DNA of 21,111 nucleotides from Sphaeroforma sirkka (Eukaryota; Opisthokonta; Ichthyosporea; Ichthyophonida). The stretch spans positions 1 to 21,111 of the forward strand of contig LUCW03001208.1 of assembly GCA_001586965.3 (NCBI GenBank), written 5' to 3'. A model generated the notes under the pieces. That model searched no databases. It worked only from the letters and a program-made list of their open reading frames with translations, and was not told the DNA's origin. Below, one piece after another: positions 1 to 17,003 of this stretch (its first letter is position 1; every line of letters starts with the position of its first letter). The position numbers and the translations under genes were made by a program.

Positions 1-56
1 TGCGTGTATGTATGTATGTATGTATGCGTGCATTTTTTGTAGAGAGGTTTTGATGG

Positions 57-154
57 ATGGATGAATGTATATTCATATATGTTTCTATCATTATTGTTAT
101 TCATATTTTTTTATATATATATATATATACGGATGTTGTGTGTGTGTATGATTT

Positions 155-190
<36 letters not shown>

Positions 191-202
191 CGTATATCTG
201 TC

Positions 203-253
<51 letters not shown>

Positions 254-315
254 ATATACATACATATATATATATCTGTCTATATCTGTCTATATAAATA
301 TATATTTATATATGG

Positions 316-366
<51 letters not shown>

Positions 367-400
367 CAATATACACATATATATATATATATATGAGGTA
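57..400. repeat. (TA)n mosaic microsatellite
   Basis: This is a run of alternating TA broken by short TGTG, TCTG and ATACA interruptions, from about 112 to 395. It is preceded by a TGTATG-type tract at 1-30. Open frames across it encode only Ile/Tyr runs on both strands, so they are repeat artefacts and not genes. Confidence 0.95.
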
Positions 401-462
401 TTGATGTGTGTGTTTGTATTTTGTAAAGGATTAATTATAATCGAGGCACACACACGCACCTG

Positions 463-575
<113 letters not shown>

Positions 576-1806
576 TTCGGTACGTATTCACGTGTACCTG
601 TATGAATAGATAAATACAGTTCCTTGTTAGTATTGATAAATTCATAATAATCATTTCCTTTGCCATCTACATGCTCTAACTGGTCGATACTTGTTAGCCA
701 CAATGTCACTCAAGTTGTTTGTATAAACGTTAAACCCACCTGTATATAGTTTGTACACTCCCAACCCCTCAGGTAATGAAAGACGTGAGTTGGTTTTTTG
801 CGTTGTGTGACATCCTAGAGCAGGAGGGTCAGTCCTTTCTCCATGTCAAAGTTTTGCTACGTTGTTTTTAGGCTGTTTGTCGGGGAGATTACCTCAGGCA
901 GGGTGCTGCTAAATAGAATGAACGGTCTGTAGGATAAGTCTCTTGGCTGAGTGCTAGCAAAAGCTAAACCACTTAAAAGCTGCTCGAGTGTATATGTTAT
1001 CTCTATCATCAGCTGTATTTTTTAATGATATGTATTAGAATCGATTTAGTGTATGAATGGATACATGCCTAATAGGCCCATTTAAAGGCCAAGTCGGTGT
1101 GCTGCCTCCCTCGTCTTTTGACCTTTTTGTATTTCAAATTTGGGTGCATTCTACTAGAGAGAGGCAGTAGCCACCGTACATTTATTACAATAAATACAGA
1201 TTTGCCGAATTTTTTTCAATTGAACAAAGAAGGATTTAGGGTTTGTGGTCATAGGTCTCTTGGGTTTGATCATGCGAGTAGAGTTTAAAATTGCTGTGTT
1301 GAGTATGTATTCAGGGAAATCAGGAGGCTATGTTCTCTATCCAATACTGTCATGACCCTCTAGAAATTAATGGGAGAACGGACAAGTCCGTATTACATAA
1401 CATAGCCCCCTGCCCCCCTCATAAACAGCTCTACATAACGCTTGGTGACAAACGTTTACGATTGCGCTACTGTTTGCGAAGTATCTCCAATCGCATCAAG
1501 GAGTGAAGCATGGCGCCACAACTATTAGCACATTACTTGTTCTCGAGGCCAAATGTAGTCGCAGCAGCTCAACTTGTATCGACAACTGTATAACCATATG
1601 TGTTGAAACTTCTGGACTAAATTCGATACTATCTGCATATTCAAAACTATACCCAAGTGGGTTGATGTTTCTGGCTGTATCATGGTTCAATACTACCAAA
1701 CATGTTTATGAAAACCATTTAATGATATCATGAGTGCCGTTTGCACTTTCTGACGTTGCACAGTACTCGCTGAGTGGAGGTCAATACTCAGACCCCGTTG
1801 ATAGTA

Positions 1807-1922
1807 CTATGTGACAGAATTCTGTATCAGATCAATGCATCCACATTGGCTGTTGTTTTTCAGTTGATAACACCTATGTGACGGGATTTTGTATTAGATC
1901 AATGCGTCCACATTGGCTGTTT
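1807..1922. repeat. Diverged tandem duplication, 67-bp period
   Basis: The segment starting CTATGTGAC at 1807 recurs at 1874. Both copies continue through GATCAATGC and CCACATTGGCTGTT with a handful of substitutions. There are two copies and no evidence of coding. Confidence 0.85.
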
Positions 1923-2186
1923 GTAAATAAGTCCAATTCAGGGCAACAGATCCGATGTGGCTGCAATGCCGTATAGCTTTAACCAAGCGTGGAAAGGGCC
2001 ATAAACAATTAGCACTGATATACTGAACTACTTATCAGGAACACAGCAGTTCTATGTATTATAAAATATGTAGTCGCTTCATGATATGGGCTATAGATAT
2101 CACTTTTTAGGTTTTACTCCCATTGCTCACAAAAAAACTAAAATGTGTACGGTACGTACTGTGGGTATCCTCAATACGTTTTACGT

Positions 2187-2221
2187 TTTAACGTATAAAC
2201 TAACCCGTTTATACGGTTAAA
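2187..2221. repeat. Inverted repeat
   Basis: TTTAACGTATAAAC at 2187-2200 and GTTTATACGGTTAAA at 2207-2221 are reverse complements except for one bulged G, around a 6-nt loop. A hairpin is possible. No T-run or gene end beside it suggests a terminator role. Confidence 0.7.
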
Positions 2222-2288
2222 TATATGTTCGGGGCCTTGAAGCTTGAGGTTTATTTGTTTTACAAAAACAAAAGTTATCGAATAATTT

Positions 2289-2316
2289 CCCTCGATGTAT
2301 TATAGTACATAGAGGG
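2289..2316. repeat. Short hairpin-forming inverted repeat
   Basis: CCCTC and ATGTA pair with TACAT and GAGGG across one G/A mismatch and a 6-nt loop. No function can be assigned. Confidence 0.55.
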
Positions 2317-2640
2317 TGTGGGTTTTTTTTGTCATTTGACCCATAGAAACGTTTTACTAATAAAAGTATGTATCGTTTACATTACACTTTAAATTGGTCC
2401 CCTTTAACGGATTGAGGTTATCTGTGGGTTTATGTACTGCAATATTCTTAAAGCGTACATTGAGACGCTATCCTAGCCTCTACTTTGCTGTCGTGTATCT
2501 TTGTTCCACGACTGACCACTGAAGATCTTAAAATAGCTACAACCGCTTGACTATTAAGATAGCATATGCTACATAGTTAACTGGTGTAGTTTTTATTCAC
2601 AATCTCTCCCATTGCACCACCGTCCCTTACATATATTTAT

Positions 2641-2673
2641 CGATATACATTATATATATATATATAGATATAG

Positions 2674-2755
<82 letters not shown>

Positions 2756-2800
2756 TATATGTACGTATGTATATGTCTATATCTAAATATATAAATAGAC

Positions 2801-2840
<40 letters not shown>
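2641..2840. repeat. (TA)n microsatellite abutting the EAF start codon
   Basis: A long TA array with GATAGATA and TGTACG interruptions ends about 12 bases before the ATG at 2853. The immediate 5' flank, and probably the 5' UTR or core promoter of the downstream gene, therefore consists of microsatellite. No in-frame ATG precedes 2853. Confidence 0.93.
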
Positions 2841-2852
2841 AATATACATATA

Positions 2853-10353
<7,501 letters not shown>

Positions 10354-10357
<4 letters not shown>

Positions 10358-10650
10358 CGTTGCAGGTGGCCCATATAAAGGCCCCTCATGATGTTCCATT
10401 GATGGCATTAATACAGCTTTTAACGTCATACAGGCCCATATAAAGACTCCCCATGTTGTTCCATTGATGGCATTGATGGAGCCTTTAGCGTCACAGGTGG
10501 ACCATATAAAGAACTCCCATGTTGTTCCATTGATGGCAATGATAGAGCCTTTAGCGTCACAGGTGGCCCATATGAAGACCCCCCATATTGTTCCATTGAT
10601 AGCGTTTAGCGCCACAGGTGACCCATATAAAGGCCCCCCATGTTGTGCAT
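10354..10650. repeat. Five-copy tandem repeat (54-68 bp) in the EAF 3' region
   Basis: Units carrying TTAGCGTCACAGGTGG, CCCATATAAAG, CCCATGTTGTTCCATTGATG and GCATTGATGGAGCC start at about 10363, 10431, 10494, 10560 and 10614. The first unit's TTAGCGT begins at the stop codon TAG of the EAF gene, so the coding end is part of the repeated unit. The others lie in the presumed 3' UTR. Each unit holds a CCATATAAAG (TATA-like) core. Confidence 0.9.
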
Positions 10651-10692
10651 TGATGCAAGCTAAGCGGCACAGTTACAGTTCTCACACCTTTC

Positions 10693-10698
10693 ATTAAA
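10693..10698 (+). promoter_or_regulatory. Candidate poly(A) signal for the EAF gene
   Basis: ATTAAA lies about 335 bases after the stop codon, just past the tandem repeats. It is the commonest variant of AATAAA in animals. No canonical AATAAA lies between the stop and this site. Weak evidence. Confidence 0.3.
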
Positions 10699-10699
10699 C

Positions 10700-11950
10700 T
10701 ATATATGTTGCGAATCAATCTAGCGCGTTCGTGTGTGTGTTGTACATTCACCTATCGTGTGCCTGTCATCCTGTTCATACCATCGCGTATTAAACGTGCG
10801 TCCCCGTTGTTAGGTTCGTTGCTAAGTGCTGCCGTGGTCATAGACCACCTTGGTACTAGTCGCAGGTATGTTCCGTGTGTCCGTTGACAGTTGGGCAACA
10901 TGTGCTGAAGTCCACAGTGAAGACTGAGTTGTCGTTTGTGTAAAATGGCTTCTCTTCGGTGCTGGATCGCTCAACCTTGGGTTTCCTCGATACCATATCA
11001 CTGCATCAATGCAGAGAGGTGCGACATTAGTAACCTGTCTATCGTGTGCATAGGAGCATCTCTCCCTGTCTCTGCCAACCCATCCAGTTAGTCGTACACA
11101 CGGGCCATCACATGCTAAACGCCTACGCTCACGAGTGTCAGTAGCTTACCTACAGACCCACCGGAGAATAACAACGTCACGCGTGACACGTAACACGCAG
11201 ATATACTCGTGCCATGGCCTGAGCTACAGTACTGGTTTCAGTGGCAGATATGTGGACGACTTCGCTTGATGTGTGTGTTTCTGGGTGACATGCACGCTAT
11301 AAGACATAGCACACACTTGTATATGGGCTTTAAAGTACAAGCGATCGCTGTGACATGCACGCTATACGAATTAGCACATGTTTGGGTATGGGTTTCAAAG
11401 CACCAGCGCGTGTTAAGCCTGTAATAGCTGTAATAGCGTGGCCTGCCTGCTCAGCATGGAAGCCACTACGTACGTGTGTTGAAGTGGCGACTTGACGGTT
11501 CACTGAGGGTACTTACTTCTGTTCACTCGCACGTGCCTATGCAATAAATCAGGTGTACAGCTACGTACGATTTAGTATAGGCGCCATTGTACTAGTACAC
11601 GTCGGGAGGGAAAGAAACGTGTATCCCCCACACGAAAGTCGCTGGCAGGCCATGCTAGCACACCTCTACATGAAACAAGTGTCAAATACGAATAGATAAT
11701 AATGTAATTAATGTGCGTGTTACTGAGGTCAAAACTTACAAGAGGCTATACAGAATACAGCTACGTACGCGGTATTGTGATCGCTCACTGGGTACCTAGG
11801 CAATTGTTGTGCGTGCACGCTGTATAATATCTGCAAATGGGAAGCACAACGGCTGTGTAGGCTACTGTGTCAGAATAATTCCAATCTGCATGCTATGAAC
11901 ACTCCCGTTATCAGAACTATCATACTATACCATATGTATACTATCTTTAG
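10700..11950. other. Intergenic stretch without a supported gene
   Basis: This is about 1.25 kb between the EAF 3' region and the end of the minus-strand Cys-rich gene. Open frames are short and unconvincing. It contains one tandem duplication (11285-11410) and little else I can name. It should hold the convergent ends of both genes. Confidence 0.6.
11285..11410. repeat. 65-bp tandem duplication
   Basis: GTGACATGCACGCTATA at 11285 recurs at 11350. Both copies run through TTAGCACA-like and TATGGGYTTYAAAG blocks with moderate divergence. Confidence 0.85.
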
Positions 11951-11953
11951 ATA

Positions 11954-11959
11954 TTTATT
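11954..11959 (-). promoter_or_regulatory. AATAAA overlapping the stop codon
   Basis: On the minus strand the end of the Cys-rich gene reads AGA AAA TAA ATA, so AATAAA contains the stop codon TAA. If used as a poly(A) signal, the 3' UTR would be only about 10-30 nt. Confidence 0.4.
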
Positions 11960-12557
11960 TTCTAGCACACTTCTTCACGGGGAAGCAATACGACGGCAGT
12001 TGCAGCATATTCAGCTCAATCTCTTTCGTGTATGTGTTGGGATCGATGGTAATCTGGAACGGGTTGTCTCCAGTAAAACTAGCCCCGCCATCATACAGCT
12101 CACACAATGCACCCGTCTTCTGACTAACAGCTACACGATCAGGTGTACTGGACTCAATCACCCACTCATCACACGCAACACCGTTGTAGTTCCTAACCCC
12201 TGCGTAGTGGAAGGGAGCAGCCGTGACCCACTGTGGGTTTAGCGTACCACAGCCTTCTTGGCAGTACAAGCAGCACTCTCGTGTGTTGGGCCAGATTAGG
12301 AACCTTGACGCTCCATCCGTGCTATGGTGAATGCAGGGAGTCTCATCGCCAGACTTCACACGGTCGCAAATGGGATTGAACTTACTAACTGGTCGGTATA
12401 TGACCTGTGTGCCGTGAGCGTACGAGTATAGCATCCACCCTCTCTCGCTCTGCTGTTGATTCTGATACCAAGTGTCCTCAGTGAATGCTGCGTAGAATTC
12501 GGTCGGCCATGTGGGCTTCAGAAATGGCTTATCGCCTGCACTGTGCTCTTCTTGTGC
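11955..12557 (-). CDS. Secreted-type Cys-rich protein, last exon (5' end unresolved)
   Basis: A 200-codon open exon ends in TAA at 11955. The start is set at the acceptor TTCCAG just upstream of 12557; the open frame itself goes back to a stop at 12600-12602. Ten cysteines occur at exon residues 64, 75, 95, 96, 99, 103, 129, 152, 191 and 197. The key block is ECCLYCQEGCG (94-104), then NPQWV, ACDEW and, near the end, LPSYC (187-191). From memory, the order KPTWP / CC..C...CG / LPSYC resembles an uncharacterised secreted family seen in diverse protists and possibly related to ependymin-type lipid-binding folds; this is a recollection and not a search result. A signal peptide may lie on an exon at 12687-12604 (M..MLLVIPAVSTTIA), which joins in phase if a 46-bp intron with donor GTAGCT is accepted. 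That intron is far shorter than others here, so I leave it out. Confidence 0.68.
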   Translation of the reverse strand, partial: AQEEHSAGDKPFLKPTWPTEFYAAFTEDTWYQNQQQSERGWMLYSYAHGTQVIYRPVSKFNPICDRVKSGDETPCIHHSTDGASRFLIWPNTRECCLYCQEGCGTLNPQWVTAAPFHYAGVRNYNGVACDEWVIESSTPDRVAVSQKTGALCELYDGGASFTGDNPFQITIDPNTYTKEIELNMLQLPSYCFPVKKCARK

Positions 12558-12699
12558 CTGGAATGCATCAAGCTTTATGGTGGTTATGTTTAGGCGCAGC
12601 TACGGCATGTGGCGACTTGAGGTTGACTGACGAAGCAATAGTTGTGCTGACGGCTGGAATAACTAATAACATATGATGTGGGTACATAGTGCGATGCTT

Positions 12700-13840
12700 G
12701 TGTGATAGCGTGCGAATGCAACCAACTCACTGCTTAAACTCGTAGACAGAGTGTGTTGACATTATCATTTATTTACACATAAGTCAAGCAAGATTTTAAA
12801 GCACGCCTAAGGTGATATTATGATATGTGCTTATAATATCAGCCAAAAGCATAGCCTTCAAGAAAATGCTAAAACTGTACAATTTAGGTCTATACTAAAA
12901 CCTTTTGGGGTTTTTTTAACAAAACACTTGAGCTTAAATTTTTTTGTTTTTTTAACTTCAACGAATAGATTCATAGCTAAATATACAAAGTAATGTTTAT
13001 CAAAGAGCCAATGATCATATAGATATCGGGAGTCTACAACTCTACTTACACCTCTCTAGTAATTAGTATGTATTATTTTTAGGCTATGATTTGAGTATTT
13101 TAAATAGTACTGGGGATAGTCCCGAGACCAAATCTGAAAATCAAGTTCTCCTCGAATACATAAATAAATACATATTTAATTTACGACAAAATCGTAAATT
13201 TTGAATTTTAGCGAGACTCTGAGATCAAGAGGGCCGTAAAGATTCGACACCGCCGTTTTTCACTCCTCTGTCGACAGGAGACTCAAATTGAACGATCATA
13301 AATATTAATATTTACAATAACAATAAAGATAACAAAGCTCACCACGTGATCCTTCAGTATACATACATCATACACATAACAGCGACATCATGACCCAGGT
13401 GTGTGTAAAGATAGATAACATGAGATAGTATACATGAGATGTGGTGGTGGATAGCGTGCTCTGCTAAACAACCCCCAAGGTGTATCGAAACCTCAATCTT
13501 TCGAAAGTGATTTCAATGAAGTTGGGAAACTGTATTCTCTTTGCAGGCTTATGTGCGTCACTCATACAAGAAGGATGCTGAATCCGATCCCTGTATTTTA
13601 GGGACTTCGAGTGCTTTCGTCTATCAGTATGCATATTTAAGAATGGTACCTGCACCAATCTTATCATTATAAGCGTACGCAAGCAGCTGCACAGTGTTTA
13701 GTTGATTACAAACGATGGGAGTGTGCTAGCAATACGAATGAACCTTTATAAATCATACACCCCTTCAAATATATACAGGCTTCTTATGCGCTTTTATATA
13801 TCTACAAATAAATATGGCTTTTAGTGTACCTATATACGTT
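12700..13840. other. AT-rich spacer without a supported gene
   Basis: About 1.1 kb of AT-rich sequence with frequent stops in all frames and T-runs around 12905-12955. It is upstream of the minus-strand Cys-rich gene, so promoter elements or a first exon for that gene could lie at its left edge. It contains a 9-bp perfect hairpin (13178-13200). Confidence 0.6.
13178..13200. repeat. Perfect 9-bp inverted repeat
   Basis: AATTTACGA and TCGTAAATT flank the loop CAAAA. No gene end or T-tract beside it gives it an obvious role. Confidence 0.8.
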
Positions 13841-13847
13841 GTGTGTG

Positions 13848-13976
13848 TATCCGTACGTGTATATATATATGTGTGTGTGTATCTATGTATTTATGTCTGC
13901 ATGTATATATATTTATAATTATAGACAATTATAATATATATATGTCTGTGTCTGTGTCTGTGTCTGTGTATCAATA

Positions 13977-14041
<65 letters not shown>

Positions 14042-14064
14042 ATAAAAATATATATATATCAAAA

Positions 14065-14125
<61 letters not shown>

Positions 14126-14271
14126 ACGTATGCGTATTTCTATGTATATCATCATCAATATATGTATTAAGTGTATCTGTCTATACGTTTGTATATATAT
14201 ATTTTCGTCTATATATATTTGTGTGTGTGTGTGTTTGTGTTTGTGTATGAGGCTGTTTGTGTAATATAAGA

Positions 14272-14313
<42 letters not shown>

Positions 14314-14330
14314 ATGTGTGTATTTAGTCT
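13848..14330. repeat. Compound (TA)(TG)(TCTGTG) microsatellite cluster
   Basis: Alternating blocks of TA (13980-14018, 14070-14120, 14272-14292), TG (14019-14041, 14220-14234, 14293-14312) and four TCTGTG units (about 13944-13968) fill nearly 500 bp. Long open frames here encode only Ile/Tyr/Val/Cys runs and are not genes. Confidence 0.95.
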
Positions 14331-14857
14331 TACACTTTATTTATGTATTTCATATTCCTCGACGACAATCATATGTTTTCCTGTCTGTTTTATCCAACGG
14401 AAAATCCTCTGTGCAACACACCTGTTGTAAGTCTTGCATATCTCTATTTCGTGTCACGTATCTGTGATTGTGCATCTCCACCTTTGTATTTATATGTACA
14501 CTTATAAGGCGCTCATCGTTTTGAAATAGTACAGCCGTATTACAACGGGCATTGACGTTCAATTTAATCCAACCGCATCTGTAGCTGCTATACCATTCTG
14601 CTCTATTCATTGTGTATGTGGCTGTTCGTGGTGTGAGAGCAGTTCACTCTGCTTGTACGATGATTATCACTTATTGCAAACGCTTTATTGTTTTCAGTTG
14701 GAGTATGACATTTCCTTCGTCTATCATATAGCACCAGTCCCTTCCCGGGCGTCTATACCACCCGCAACCTCATTGCCTTCATTTTGCTGTTAATACTTTG
14801 ATGTTTTCGCTCAAGTGTGTGTTGTTTCTTCCTGTGTGTTTCCTTCTCTCCATTCAG

Positions 14858-15545
14858 ACACACGAATACAACGTCGCCATGACCTGCGACGGTTGCTCAA
14901 ACGCCGTCCGACGAGTGCTGGGCAAGCTAGATGGTATGAGTGGGCTGTCCTGTTTTATGCATGCACTTGTCCTGTGAGTATCTGGGTAAGCTAGATGGTA
15001 TGAGTGGGGCTGTCCTGTTTTCTCAAAGTGACATGACACCCTTCTAAGTGACTAGTCTCATGGTGTTGCGACTGTTCTTCCCATTTCCGGCACTGTCGTA
15101 AAGCTTCTAATCCTGTCACCTGTGTATTCCTCTTCTCTGCTCAGGCATCGAGAATGTGGAGTGTGACGTTGCTAACAGAAAGGTATCTATATTCTGAATG
15201 CGTTATGTAGCCAGTATTGGCCTAGTACATATCTGACTCGTTTTTAACCGTTGTGTTGAATCTGTATGTGTATCATTTCATTGTACTGCCACTTGTGCTG
15301 TATTTATTTATTTATTTGGGGAGGAGGGCATTTTGTGTATATTTTAGAAAATGGGACGTATACTGGTTTGTTGCGCATAAACTGGACTTTGCGCTCACCG
15401 AATCCTGGCACACAAAAATCCTATACAGGCCCTTACACAAGCCCATATACATCCACACCCTCAGGTTAAAGTAACCACCTCGCTGGACAAGGAAACAGTA
15501 CTGGCACAAATCAAGAAGACGGGCAAGGAAACCTCGCTCGCCTAA
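14858..15545 (+). CDS. ATX1/ATOX1-type copper chaperone, first exon not identified
   Basis: ATX1/ATOX1 proteins carry Cu(I) in the cytosol and hand it to P-type ATPases of the secretory pathway. Exons: 14858-14933, 15145-15182 and 15465-15545 (TAA), with GT..AG introns and matching phases (1, then 0). They give 64 residues, against 68 in human ATOX1. The first exon here carries the first strand and the metal site MTCDGC, the next GIENVECDVANRK, and the last the loop KKTGK, whose lysine neutralises the bound copper in the family. The missing N-terminus should be only a few residues on a tiny upstream exon. Alternatively the frame is open without a break from ATG 14801, adding MFSLKCVLFLPVCFLLSIQ, but that segment looks like the polypyrimidine tract of the TTCAG acceptor. 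The family call is secure and the start is not. Confidence 0.92.
14921..15022 (+). repeat. 64-bp tandem duplication covering a copper-chaperone donor site
   Basis: GGGCAAGCTAGATGGTATGA at 14920 (exon end plus donor) recurs as GGGTAAGCTAGATGGTATGA at 14984, each followed by GTGGG..CTGTCCTGTTTT. The real donor is GTATGA at 14934 and its decoy is at 14998. Using the decoy would add 64 nt and break the frame. Confidence 0.88.
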
Positions 15546-15852
15546 GTACTGTTTGTTTGGTCTGTGTTGTGTGGCCAGTGGAAAGGAGCTTGAACTTACG
15601 GCAACCAACCAATATCAGTTTATCTTAAGAACCTTACAGCAGTGTCTGAAAGCATGGTGTACATTAAACCTGTAGCAACACAGAGTCATCGGAATACCAC
15701 TCGGCAGAGTATACTGTGTTATGACTGAGTGAAGGTGACCCCCGCTATGTATGTATGCTTTTTTTTTTCTTTAAACTTTCTCCCAGTCCAGCTGTGCGCA
15801 GTATATAATGGTCTGTGGGTGAGTGTCCTAGAAATCTCTATTCGATCACAAT

Positions 15853-15858
15853 AATAAA
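15853..15858 (+). promoter_or_regulatory. Candidate poly(A) signal for the copper chaperone
   Basis: This is an AATAAA about 310 bases after the stop codon. It is canonical in sequence and in a sensible position, but there is no transcript evidence. Confidence 0.4.
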
Positions 15859-16087
15859 CCGTATAGGGCCGAGGACGGGAGGCTACAAACCCTAAAACCT
15901 TAAACCGTACATCACACGTGCGCTATGCATTCACTAGCTGTCGTACGTTAGAGAGTCCTCAGTGTGTGCCGTCGCACACCATCGCGACACTTACGTGCCC
16001 ACTGGGAACGGCTGCACACAGTCTCAAACGACTTACGTGTGGGAATACCCCCATCAAACACGAGACGAGCCGCGTATGCAACTGCGC

Positions 16088-16253
16088 ATGCACACAACCT
16101 AAGTGTATGTTATTAAGCTACGGTTGCACACACACAACCTGTGTATGTGTATGTGTTATTTAACTACGGTTACACACACACAACCTATGAGTATGTGTAT
16201 GTGTTATTTAACTACGGTTACAAACACACAACCTATGGTGTATGTGTATGTGT
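16088..16253. repeat. 46-48-bp tandem repeat, about 3.5 copies
   Basis: Units CTACGGTTACACACACACAA, then CCTATG, then GTATGTGTATGTGTTATTTAA start at 16118, 16164 and 16212. A partial first copy lies at 16088. Each joins a CACACA block to a TGTGTATGTGT block, so single units can fold on themselves. Confidence 0.88.
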
Positions 16254-16689
16254 GGATTGGCACCTCTCGTGTAATTCTGCGTTCCGATTCCGGACCCTGT
16301 CATGTGCTACCAACTACATAACATAACGCCCTTCGCTTTCGTAGATTCGCAATGCGGCCCAATTGAATGAGCCAATATGTACTCTAAATCCTAAAACCCT
16401 ACATGCGAGTGTACAGCCAATGCGACGCTCCAGTGTGTCCAGACCCAATACACAGCCCAAACCCAAACAACTCAGAGCGAGGCTGTGTTGTACTGGGCTC
16501 GTGCGCTATAAAGCCACGGATTGTGCACGTGTGATGAGTTGACATAAGACTGACCCTGACAGCAACCTGTGCTGCTCACCGGTCCCAGGAGAGCAATTGA
16601 CACAACCGCCCCGGGTGTGATATATGCGGTGTCCGGGTGCAGTAAAAGAGGTGCATCACGTTGTGTACCGAAGTGGTCTCAGAGCATCC

Positions 16690-16770
16690 CATCTAAACTC
16701 GTAGATGTGTACACCCCATCTAGTCTCGTAGATGTGTACACCATCTAGTTTCGTAGATTTGTATAGCCCT
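16690..16770. repeat. Three-copy 25-27-bp repeat with internal dyad
   Basis: Units with CATCTA, six bases, then TAGATG (or TAGATT in the third) and GTGTACAC start at 16690, 16717 and 16742. The CATCTA/TAGATG pair in each unit is an inverted repeat. Confidence 0.85.
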
Positions 16771-16886
16771 TGCTGATGGTGGGTGCCTTGATGATGGCTT
16801 TGGGCTGCACATAGACTATTGACCATTACAAACCTGCCTGTGCGTTAGAAATCACTAGTAGGAAGGGCGGGAGAATGTCGTCCCTT

Positions 16887-16937
16887 GGGGGGGGGGGGGG
16901 GGGGGGGGTTTGTGTTGTTGTTGTTGTTGTTGTTGTT
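16887..16937. repeat. G22 homopolymer plus (TTG)n
   Basis: A run of 22 G (16887-16908) is followed within a few bases by about eight TTG units to 16937. The G-run could form quadruplex structures and is likely to be length-unstable or mis-sequenced. On the minus strand an open frame reads poly-Gln and poly-Pro here, which I regard as a repeat artefact. Confidence 0.95.
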
Positions 16938-17003
16938 GATTGTGTCTGGTGTCCATGTGCCGTGTGTCGTGTGTGGTGTTGTGATTGGTCATTGATGTCG
17001 TAC

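Larger units (their letters stand above)
591..2636. other. Gene-free stretch, nothing recognisable
   Basis: About 2 kb of ordinary-complexity DNA. Open frames are short (under 80 codons) on both strands, and none shows a familiar motif or a convincing set of splice sites. It holds a local tandem duplication (1807-1922) and two inverted repeats (2187-2221 and 2289-2316), listed separately. Regulatory sequence for the gene starting at 2853 may lie here, but I cannot point to a specific element. Confidence 0.6.

Noticed and set aside
11895-12242. 115-codon plus-strand open frame
   Set aside because: It is the antisense shadow of the minus-strand Cys-rich exon, which has ordered cysteine motifs.
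14350-14610. 86-codon minus-strand open frame with varied composition
   Set aside because: There is no recognisable motif, no supporting splice partner, and it borders a microsatellite. It could be a relic, but I cannot support it.
15885-16405. CCCTAAAACC / CCTAAAACCC sequences considered as interstitial telomeric repeats
   Set aside because: Only one or two degenerate units occur, not a tandem tract.
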